A stretch of 64,000 bases of DNA from UBA4408 sp002389785 (GTDB taxonomy: Bacteria > Bacteroidota > Bacteroidia > UBA4408): the NCBI GenBank assembly GCA_035438985.1, contig DAORJK010000004.1:1-64000 (forward strand), written 5' to 3'. The translations under genes and the position numbers were made by a program. How positions within the stretch are numbered: position 1 is the first letter of the stretch; the number at the start of each line of letters is the position of its first letter. Below, one piece after another: positions 35,801 through 44,300 of this stretch. The notes below the pieces were generated by a model, which worked only from the letters and a program-made list of their open reading frames with translations, was not told where the DNA came from and did no database searches.

Positions 35801-37613
35801 CCAAGTAGGCATCGGCCAATTGGTTAATTACCTCGTTGTGGAAAGCCGCAGCTCCCATGGCAGGTTCTAGTATTTTTAAAGACAAAATTTCATCTGCACA
35901 GTCTTCACCTTTTTCTTGTCTTTCCTTTAATTTGTCAATAATACCCTTTAGCGTATACTTAACTGTGGTTTGCGTTAACACCTCGGGCGTATAATAAGAG
36001 GCAGACTTTTTTCTATCGCGTCCGTTTAGTCGATAAACAAAATGCCCTTTTGCTATTTGTTTATCATAGAGTGGATTTTCAGGGTCTTTTAATATTTCTT
36101 CCTCTTTAAAATCATCTCTGCGTGAGAGTGGAACCAAAAAGGTTCCTTCTTTGCCATCAGGATCATCAGCCGCTTTTACTTCAATTAAAGTCTCCGCTGC
36201 AAAAAATCCACTAAAGGCAAGTAAACTCTCGTATACGCTACCCAATTGGTTAATACCCAAATTAGCATAACTGATGCGGCCTCTGCGTTTGCCTTTGCTA
36301 TGATCGCTTAAGGACAAGCGTTTAATGATTTGTTGTAAAATAAGATTTCGAAATTGCACACTGGTTAAGTGTTTAAACTCGGCATTGTCAAACAATGGAG
36401 AGTCCAATGGTTTCATTTCAAAACCATGTTTGCTCTTTACACCATTGTGCAAATAGTCAAATAACTTCCATAAACTTTCAGAGAAGAAATATCCATCGCG
36501 TGAAGAACCATTGCCTAAATGCACAAACTCCAAATCACGCAGCATCTCTAAACTATAACCCTTTTGATAAGTGCTGTCTTTAACTGGTAAAATTTCAAGG
36601 TCCTCCCGTGCTTCGGCATAAAACAAAAACAGCAAGCGATACACCATGGTTAAACATTCATCTTTTAACTCACGTGCAAATTGATCTTGATCCATCAGTT
36701 GCTCAATAGCGTCTTTTTCTTCTTTGGTTTTTGCCTGTTGCATTTTGTAGAAAATGGCTTCATTGGCCAAACTTTCTACAGCATAAATAACACCCTTCTT
36801 TAAATTTTGAGTAACACCATAAGCCGCTTTGTGAGCATCTTCATCTAATGATTGGAGCAGGCTATCGGTATTGCCAATAAAATTGTTTTTAGATAATAAG
36901 GCACGGAACAGCGCCAGGTAATCTTTGTTAACTGTTGTTTCATTGAATAGCTCCTCTAAATCAAACAACAGGAAACTATCGTATTTCCATTTCTCGTAAT
37001 GGATTAGAAAAATCTTGGCACCGGCCAACATGATCACATAAGTTGGACGCTCATCTTCCGGCAACAGAAATAACTCTGATAGTGCATCCTTTATTACCTC
37101 AGGCTTTAAAGTAAATTCACCCCAGCTTTTTGGAAACACTGCTTCCCATTCTTCCTTGGACCAAATTTGGTCATAAATGCTTTCAGGTTCCTTGTCACCT
37201 TCTCTTACAATTGCTTTCATTTCCATGATAAAGAGATAGGGCTTATTGCCTTTGTGATAATTTAAACGAACCGGAATAACTTCCGTATCGTTTATAAAAA
37301 CAGGATTCTGATATTGTTCGGTTCCATTAATATAACCCAGTGCATCCAGCACATCACGATGAAAATCATGCGTGCGTTTTACCTTGTCTTTTTCACGGTT
37401 TAATGACAGCAGTTCGTTTTTAAAGCGGTAGTATTTTTCACGCAAAGGATTGATCCTTGCATTTATTTCAGAAATATGGTTCGGTGTTTTCTTGCCGTCT
37501 TCATCTTTCTTTTGTGTAATATATCCGGCCTTGTCGAACACTTTTTTATGGAAGTCATCCGTAAAAAAATGCTGAGAGTAAAAATCGCCAATATTTTCAA
37601 TGAATCTGATCAT
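32805..37613 (-). CDS. Large N6-adenine DNA methyltransferase (Eco57I/DrmMI/PglX-like)
   Basis: A 1602-residue protein. The SAM-binding motif LEPAMGAAAFHNEV is near 583 and the catalytic NPPW in GGFDVIVGNPPW near 957; the gamma-class order of motifs is kept. The long C-terminal half (1000-1600) should carry target recognition. Near 130, YLFIMEMKAIV could be the E-x-K part of an N-terminal nuclease like those of type IIG enzymes, but a full PD-(D/E)xK is not certain. Methyltransferases of this size occur in BREX (PglX) and class 1 DISARM (DrmMI). It lies 5 bases before the giant helicase and 12 after the SNF2 helicase. Confidence 0.88.
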   Translation of the reverse strand: MIRFIENIGDFYSQHFFTDDFHKKVFDKAGYITQKKDEDGKKTPNHISEINARINPLREKYYRFKNELLSLNREKDKVKRTHDFHRDVLDALGYINGTEQYQNPVFINDTEVIPVRLNYHKGNKPYLFIMEMKAIVREGDKEPESIYDQIWSKEEWEAVFPKSWGEFTLKPEVIKDALSELFLLPEDERPTYVIMLAGAKIFLIHYEKWKYDSFLLFDLEELFNETTVNKDYLALFRALLSKNNFIGNTDSLLQSLDEDAHKAAYGVTQNLKKGVIYAVESLANEAIFYKMQQAKTKEEKDAIEQLMDQDQFARELKDECLTMVYRLLFLFYAEAREDLEILPVKDSTYQKGYSLEMLRDLEFVHLGNGSSRDGYFFSESLWKLFDYLHNGVKSKHGFEMKPLDSPLFDNAEFKHLTSVQFRNLILQQIIKRLSLSDHSKGKRRGRISYANLGINQLGSVYESLLAFSGFFAAETLIEVKAADDPDGKEGTFLVPLSRRDDFKEEEILKDPENPLYDKQIAKGHFVYRLNGRDRKKSASYYTPEVLTQTTVKYTLKGIIDKLKERQEKGEDCADEILSLKILEPAMGAAAFHNEVINQLADAYLELKEEEEVRKGRTRILPGAYSDELQKVKAFIAANNVYGVDLNPTAVELGKLSLWLNCMHRNMETPFFAHRLGTGNAVVGCWLKVYDTKDLIEEYPKEGTPKQRATPFTKEWWTKAPERITWDKNGKLIRKPGQIYHFLLPDDSMLSSASIDIIKEELGDKERKEIANRKKEFKKPLTTNECKRVEAICKVIDTLLEEHYTQIKGIIKDTSNVYAVYGQSAPQISLKGYNEKERLAESRNARSAPYYKLRMVMDYWCSLWFWDARKAVDYPRRNEWYTEIENILGVDLNELGENADSKTILENIKKHSADTTTLFGSEERLNIVEQLRDQHRFFHIELEFIEVFKEKGGFDVIVGNPPWVIVTYDESGILSEFHPQISTRNYSSARVSSIIKDLLGNDKIRSLVLLESIGQFSLSNFIGSIVNYFHLQGQKADLYRCVLSNSLELINKCGSAGILHPESVYADVKARLLRRKLYSHLNYHFQFRNEYSLFKETNDHGRLVFSINVYGGYKDLPDFISINNLFLPSTIPQCFEHTGNDICYGIKSLHPMTNRFEWNTTGHSDRIVNYTKNELLIVSTTFENSTDWASTKLISIHSKQVLSVISKIGSIKDRIGTFEFQSSQGFNEVNAVADGLLEDCNNNTFVPNEINGDLVLSGPNIYVNSPIYKSPRRLYNSNNDYDVVDLEDISEIYLPNSRFRPVENKVKLSERFNLDNKKRPWFENYKLAFREMISSTSERSLMGAIIPPEITHLGTLVSILFQDDEKMIDCCGICSSLPMDFFIKATGKGHVKYDTLKEFPLFDFGIFINAIRSRVLLLNCINKSFKPLWESFWRTDFKNENWSKNDHRLRAFSELSKEWNYNTPLRNFYQRRIAQIEIDVLIAMTMGLELLELLLIYNIQFPVLQENEEDTWYDKYGKIVFTSSSALSGIGLDRPEWEKITEEVNPMQRKLKEGDTYTHTITKSELYNTKQITYYAPFDKCDRVEDYKTAWAHFEKVFNNNTN

Positions 37614-37625
37614 CTTTAAATTTCT

Positions 37626-40466
37626 TTATGCATTATAAAATACGGCTAGCAAACGTAAGTAAGGTTCGTTCTCTAATTGGAAAAATGTTTCGTAAAACTC
37701 CTTGGTTTGCTGATGCACATAATCAATATCTTTTTTTCTTTTTTCCTTATGAGATCTTACCACACCTGCTTCCTCAATGCCAAATTGCATCTCCAATTGC
37801 TTTTCAGAATTCATCAGCCACTTATTCAATTTTTCCTCATAAGAATTAAGTTTGTCTTCTACTTCATCCTGCAAATTTCCTTGCAGGCTCATGGTGTATA
37901 AATTCTTAGCAGCCTTTACAGCATCATGCAACATGGATTGCAATATTTCCATGTGCGCATTTTCAATTTCAAGCACTGGTAAATCATCAAACAAGCGGTA
38001 TCTACTTACAAAGTCATCAAAATCATCAATGTTACCCACCTGCTGGCCAATGAACGAACGCCCAATAACAAAAGCCTTGGAAAGAATTGCTTGCCCACGA
38101 CCATTGGATGAAATACCCTGAAACACAAACCATGCTGATTTATCCGGCAATGGAGATCGCATACGTGCAACTGGAGCATTACCCTTATCAATTAAAGCAA
38201 GTATTTTGTATTGCATCCAACGCGCAATAGGGTGTAAGTCGTATAACAATTGGAATTGAGGCCAACCTTCTTTTTTCCTTGCTTTCTCAATGGCGCTTTC
38301 TACAATATCTTTATCGCAAGTTAATTTGAATGTATCTCGTGGATCTGGAAATGCTTCTTTTGGAAGTTGATATAATATTCCATTTGATTCGTTGCCTTTA
38401 CCCACTAATTCTTCCGACTGCACAATCTCAAAGGTTTGATCCATTGGATCAATCATGATTTGAGCATTCAATTTATCATCAGCATATTTTAATTCATCCA
38501 CTAATGATTGGTAGTATTTAAAATCTGACAAGTAAAAAGAACTATGTTGTTTTTCGACTATTTTATCTTTAACCAGTTTATTGTCTTCTTCAATATCATA
38601 GACCCAATTCATATCAGTTTCATTGTCTTTTGTCTCTTTGTCTAACACAGACAAATCACCTGTTGCGAAAGCCTCAGTTGAAACAGCTTCTTCTTTAGCA
38701 GTATCATACAATTTCCATAAACTCGCAGCATCGCCTAAAGACTTGTAAACTTCTTCTTCCTTTTCTTTGAGTTTATCTAAAATTTTGAAATCATCTTTAA
38801 TAGAAGGGTTCGATGATTTAGCAATTAAATAGTATATGTATGGCGTGTGTTTTTGGCCAAAACGATCGATACGCCCGTTACGCTGTTCCAAGGTAATGAT
38901 AGACCAAGGAATATCGTAATTAAACATTTTATGACAATGGTAGTGTAGGTTTACACCTTGGCTACCGGCATCTGAAGTAAGGAACAAGCGAATTGGATTA
39001 TCTTCCTTTGAAAACTTGTCGATTATGTCTTGCTGTTCTGTATCTGTGAGACTACCGTTAAATTGAACAATGGCGTTTTCTTTAATATTGAACTCAGTCT
39101 TTAATTGCTCTTCTAGGTAATCCAAAGTTTTGCGTCTTTCAGCAAATATGATGATACGATCATCTTGCTCTTTTCCTTTCCAACCAGCCGATTTTAATTG
39201 AGTTATTAATTCCTTTAGCTTGCTGTCCTTTTTTGTCTTAAGAATATTCTCTAGTTGAGATTTAACTTCCAGTAGAAATTCTTTAGCAATTTCTTCATCC
39301 TTTTCTTTAGCAAGTCGGTTGTTTATAGTTTCCAAACATGCAGAAGGGGAAGACATATATGCTTTGAATAAGCCAATAGTGAATAGCAGCGCGCCATCAG
39401 ACATATTTCCTTTGGCTTTGTCAAAAGCCTCTTGTCTGGCATTCTGTATTTTTTCAAGGACTGCTTCTTCTTCCGGGAATAATTCAGGATGGAAACTAAT
39501 GGTTTCACGATCTCTAAAAGAATCGCCAACTTCTTTCTCCACATCCTTTTTAAAACGTCTTACATGTAAAGGCTGAATATCTTCTGGAGTAAATTCTCCA
39601 TTGTAAGGAATGGCTGTTGGATCAAGAAGGTTAATCAAGTTAGCAAAATTCTTTTTCTTTCCATTGTGTGGTGTAGCAGAAGTTAAAACCAATGCTTCGC
39701 AACGTTGTGATAAAAATTTAGCAAGAGCACCTCTGTCGCTGGAAGAGTTGGCAACCGTATGACACTCATCAATTACAACAATATCCCATTTGATCTTCTC
39801 GAGAAAATGTCTAAATTTTCCATTATTCTTGAGTGTATCAACAGATACAATAACCTTGTCGTAATAATCAAACGGATTTTTATTTGAAGGTATAATAGAA
39901 CTAATCTTTGCTACCCCTTGACTATCCAAACGTACTAATGGTATAGAGAAGCGAGCCCAGATCTCTTGTTGAAATTGGGCTAAGATTGATTTTGGAGTTA
40001 CAACTAAAACTCTTTGGCCTTTACCTCTTCGGATCATTTCAGCAAGGAAAATACCAACTTGTATGGTTTTACCAAGACCTACGGCATCAGCAATTAGAAT
40101 TCTTGGTTTAGGCAGTTGTAAGGCTTTGATAGTTGGAACAAACTGATAATTGCTTGGACGTATAGCGGCTTTATTCGCAATTTCAATTCCATCCGAAAAG
40201 AAAGACGAATTGCGTAAAACAGTTTCCACAAACAATTTTGTTTTTCGGTAACCGTTGGAATTGTCGGCAACTAATTGCGTAGTTTCCGGTGTAATGACTT
40301 CAAATTTCTCAAGGCTTAAATCAAATTTAAAGCGCATTCCTTTAACAAGGTCAGAGATACCTTCAGCCTCAATTATTTCATTTTTTACATCTGTAGTTAT
40401 GAAGTCCTCACCACGTAAGGTAAGTCTCATACCGGCAGCAATATTATGTGTGCTAGTTTCGCTCAT
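37626..40466 (-). CDS. SNF2-family helicase (DrmD-like)
   Basis: A 946-residue SWI2/SNF2-type translocase. Motif I (LIADAVGLGKTIQ) is near 125, the DECH box (VVIDECHTVANSSSDRG) near 232, SATPHNGKK follows, and motif VI (LEQRNGRIDRFGQKHTPYIYYL) is near 530. The C-terminal 400 residues are helical and unassigned. The order SNF2 helicase then large adenine methyltransferase is that of class 1 DISARM (drmD, drmMI). A 117-base gap upstream could hold an internal promoter; downstream spacing is 12 bases. Confidence 0.88.
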   Translation of the reverse strand: MSETSTHNIAAGMRLTLRGEDFITTDVKNEIIEAEGISDLVKGMRFKFDLSLEKFEVITPETTQLVADNSNGYRKTKLFVETVLRNSSFFSDGIEIANKAAIRPSNYQFVPTIKALQLPKPRILIADAVGLGKTIQVGIFLAEMIRRGKGQRVLVVTPKSILAQFQQEIWARFSIPLVRLDSQGVAKISSIIPSNKNPFDYYDKVIVSVDTLKNNGKFRHFLEKIKWDIVVIDECHTVANSSSDRGALAKFLSQRCEALVLTSATPHNGKKKNFANLINLLDPTAIPYNGEFTPEDIQPLHVRRFKKDVEKEVGDSFRDRETISFHPELFPEEEAVLEKIQNARQEAFDKAKGNMSDGALLFTIGLFKAYMSSPSACLETINNRLAKEKDEEIAKEFLLEVKSQLENILKTKKDSKLKELITQLKSAGWKGKEQDDRIIIFAERRKTLDYLEEQLKTEFNIKENAIVQFNGSLTDTEQQDIIDKFSKEDNPIRLFLTSDAGSQGVNLHYHCHKMFNYDIPWSIITLEQRNGRIDRFGQKHTPYIYYLIAKSSNPSIKDDFKILDKLKEKEEEVYKSLGDAASLWKLYDTAKEEAVSTEAFATGDLSVLDKETKDNETDMNWVYDIEEDNKLVKDKIVEKQHSSFYLSDFKYYQSLVDELKYADDKLNAQIMIDPMDQTFEIVQSEELVGKGNESNGILYQLPKEAFPDPRDTFKLTCDKDIVESAIEKARKKEGWPQFQLLYDLHPIARWMQYKILALIDKGNAPVARMRSPLPDKSAWFVFQGISSNGRGQAILSKAFVIGRSFIGQQVGNIDDFDDFVSRYRLFDDLPVLEIENAHMEILQSMLHDAVKAAKNLYTMSLQGNLQDEVEDKLNSYEEKLNKWLMNSEKQLEMQFGIEEAGVVRSHKEKRKKDIDYVHQQTKEFYETFFQLENEPYLRLLAVFYNA

Positions 40467-40583
40467 TTATTTCTTTAGTATTGCTGTTTCGAAGTTTAAT
40501 AATTCTTTAAAATATACTCCAAGTAATTGGATGATTTTAAAGCAATAACTTTCACTTTAAAGCGTATGTCAATTGCTTTTTTC

Positions 40584-41318
40584 TTATGTTCTATGAAGAT
40601 TTACAAGAAACCAAATTATTAAAATACAACCTAATCCAATTAATGAAAGTACAGTAATTAGGAGTTTAAAATTGATTTTGTCTTGACGCATTTTATTCTC
40701 GAGCTTTGTATTAATATTCTCAAGGCTTTTAGGAATATCATATTTAGATATAATATTTATTAATTCATTATTATAATAAATTGTATCCTCAATTTTTGAA
40801 ATTGTTTGAGCAATAATTCGTTCTTGTATTTCGATTCTACTTAGAGCAACTGATTTTATTTCATCTATTCCAATTTCAGCATTTGATTTTAGGTCTTTCG
40901 TTGTTTTTTCAAATTCTAATATTTTATTACCGATTTTCTCGTTATTCAAATTACTAATGGCATTCAAATTTTTTTCATTATTCGCGAGCTGTTGAGAAAA
41001 TTGTTCAATAACGATTACAATCTGTTTTTTAAAGGAATCTATATAATCAGCAATTGCCTGATTCCCTTTTTCTGAAATTTTATTGATTTTGTTGTCAAAA
41101 TCATTTAGACTTTTTGTCAATTGAGATAAATTACTTGAATTTTCTTTTCCAAAATGATTTGAGAACTCCTTTAATTCTTTAAGCAATTTAGAAGTAACTA
41201 ATGTTAATTCTTTGCTGCTTTCTGTTACTATCACAACTTGTTCCCTAGCACTCTGCAATTTTTCCAAATCTGAATATATTTCAGAAAGAACTTTATTCAA
41301 TTCTTTTTCGGTTTCCAT
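40584..41318 (-). CDS. Coiled-coil protein with C-terminal membrane anchor
   Basis: A 244-residue protein. Residues 1-210 are almost entirely heptad-like helix rich in Lys, Glu, Asn and Ile. A single transmembrane segment lies at about 219-240 (LLITVLSLIGLGCILIIWF) and leaves a four-residue tail, so the coil faces the cytoplasm as a tail-anchored rod. It abuts the RecQ gene with no spacer. No enzymatic domain is visible. Similar coil-plus-anchor proteins act as membrane tethers or oligomerising sensors in several defence systems; that role here is inferred. Confidence 0.72.
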   Translation of the reverse strand: METEKELNKVLSEIYSDLEKLQSAREQVVIVTESSKELTLVTSKLLKELKEFSNHFGKENSSNLSQLTKSLNDFDNKINKISEKGNQAIADYIDSFKKQIVIVIEQFSQQLANNEKNLNAISNLNNEKIGNKILEFEKTTKDLKSNAEIGIDEIKSVALSRIEIQERIIAQTISKIEDTIYYNNELINIISKYDIPKSLENINTKLENKMRQDKINFKLLITVLSLIGLGCILIIWFLVNLHRT

Positions 41319-44300
41319 TTATGCTAAATATTTTGAGGTTATTTTTTTGAATTTGTTATGATGAATTTTAACTGTTATCTCCTCCATTAATTCATCAAGT
41401 TTACCAGAAGAAAATGGCTTTAACAGCAAATTGTATTTATTAAAAATGTGCCAAAAATTAGCCAAATTATTTTCTCGTTCTGCAAAACCAAGCATACCCT
41501 CTTTGTAACTTTCAATTAATTCCCTTTCTAGATTTTCATTAGCATTTGTACCTAAGAAAAAAATACAAAATGAATTCAAAAGTGATAAAGTTGGATTACT
41601 ATCCGTTAAAGATCTGCGTAAAAGTCGCACCGCACCCTGCAAATGTTTAACGTTGTCAATTGGAGTAGAACCTGGTTCTGATTTATTAATTAGAAAATCG
41701 TTATCGATAATTTTTAAATACTTAAGTAATATTTCTTGATTCGATTCTTTGCCTTCAATTGTGTCGTTCGTTAAAGAATAAGCAATATCATCAATCGTTT
41801 TATAATCAAGTCTTGCATATTTAGAATTGAAATAATAGAAAATAAAGTCCTTCAAGTCCTCATTTGTATCTTTCCAATCTTTTGAATCATTTGCACCTGT
41901 GATACAAAAGTTACGCATATCATCAATTGCACGCTTTCTTTTCACAGAAATTTTATCATAAACAAAAGTTGTTAGGTAGCTCAAACATTGAAAAATTTCT
42001 TTTTCAAGATTAGAATTACTAACTACATTAATATTAAAAACATTTTGAATTTCTTCCTTCGCTCTATTTTCAGAATAATACCTTAATAAAAAGCGTTCAA
42101 GTCCTTCATAATATGTGCCTTCCTTTTTCCTTTTGCAAACAATTCTATATCTGCTATTAGAGTAATCTTGCGTGAAATCTTCAATTAATTCAATACAAGT
42201 CATTCGGTAAATTGCTTTTGCCAAATCAGTGTCTGTTCCTTCAATTCCGTTTTTCGGGTCTGGCTTAATGTATTTTACAAAAGAAACAATTTCATCACCT
42301 ATATTTGATTTTATCAAAGTAGTAAGAAATCCATCAACTGTAATCGTTTCATTGAATTTTGTTTCGGTTTCATCTCCAAAAAAAACATCAGTTTTAGCTA
42401 TCCTAAGGATTTCATTCATTGATTGTTTTTCAATTACTTCACCCTTAAAACTATTATTATAAAAATACATTACTGTTTCATAGTCGGCATTCTGATATTC
42501 AATATATTTTTTATCCATCTTTATTTTATTGCTGTCTAGGATTTCAATTAAGTCCTTTTTATACACCCAATTTTCAGCTTCTTTAGGTACCCTTCTTAGT
42601 TGACATTTTGTAAATGAACCGCAAGCTGTATCATCGCAGGTATTAAAATTAAAATATTTAGGATTAGTTCCTTCTTTACAAAAAAGTCTAACTAAATCAT
42701 TTTCAGGAGTTAAATAGTCAATAAATTGTTCATCAACATTAAGATTATAATGAAGAATTATTTGTTGCAAATCATTAGGTTTAAACCAACGACCCTTTAT
42801 TAAACTTAATGGGAATGTTATATTGGGATAATTAGATTTTATTCTAGCCAATTTATAATCCGATAAAAGAATAACGGATAATGCTATTTTCCTATCTCGC
42901 CCAGCACGTCCAGCTTCTTGCACAAAGCTTTCCAAAGAACTTGAATAATTGAGGTTAACTGTGAAACGAACATTTGGTTTATCTATACCCATGCCAAATG
43001 CTTTTGTAGCGACCATTATAGGCTGTTTATTTTTTCTAAACAATTCTAAGTTTTCCATAGAATTATCAGCTTCCTCCTCCTCATCACCACCTGAAAATGT
43101 TCCTATATCGGGAATTAATTTTTTTAATGATTCCTTATTTTCATTTACAGAAATACCTGTGTTATTTTTATGAGGACAAAAAACAATTCCTGCTTGATGG
43201 TATTCAGAATTTTTTGAATAATAGTTTTTAGAAATATTTGTTTTTAATTCTGTTACAATACCTTCATTATTACCTTGTCTGGCTATAAAAGCATTCCTAA
43301 TATTTTGAATTGAATTACTCGATTGTATTTCACTTAAATAATTAGGAATGACTTTTATATATTCCTTTAGAAAATTTCTTTTTGCTTCGAAAAAGGCCCA
43401 TTTATCAGAAATTTTAATTGGAATGGGTAGTTTATTATTAAGCAAACTTTGATACCTGTTTTCTATAGCTGCTATTTGAGCAGGTGTAGCATATTGCGAT
43501 TTCTTCAATGCTTCAATTTCATTAAGAAACTCAACCTCTATTTTTTCAATTTTATATTGAAGCTCTAATCTATTTGAATTTTCAAACCTTACAATTGTTT
43601 CTGCATCTAATTTAAATGCTCCATTACCAGATAATTCTCGTTCAACATCTGCCAAAACATCAAATGATGCAGTGGCTGTTAATCCGAAAAGAGAAACTTG
43701 ACCATTTTTTGCAGGCACATAGTTATATATATTTCTACCAAGATGTAAGTATGAAAACCTGAAATCATGCCCCCATTCTGACACACAATGCACTTCGTCT
43801 ATCACACCATAAGAGAAATACACGTTTAAATTATTCATGTTTTTCAGCTTCTCTCTAAACTTATAAATAGCTAAACGTTCTGGCGATAAAAAAACGAATT
43901 GCAATTTGGATTCTTCCATTCTTTTTTGGGAATCATTGTTTTCTTCGCTACTTTTTGAGGAGTTAATATAAGCACAAGTGTCAATCCCGGCATTAATTAA
44001 ACTATCGTATTGGTCTTTCATTAATGAACGCAACGGGTCAACTATTAAGGTTACACCTGGTTGTAGCATTGCTGCTAATTGATAAGTTAAAGACTTACCA
44101 CCACCTGTAGGCAACAATCCAATCACACTTTTATTTTGTAATGCACGATTTAAAATGGGTAATTGACCAGCGCGAAAATTATCTTTTCTAAAAATTAGCC
44201 TTAAGAAATATTTTAAAAGTTCCCTTGTTTCGTCAATTTCAATATACCTTCCTCTTTGGGTTTCATTTACGACATTTCGATAAACAATTCTGTCTGTAGT

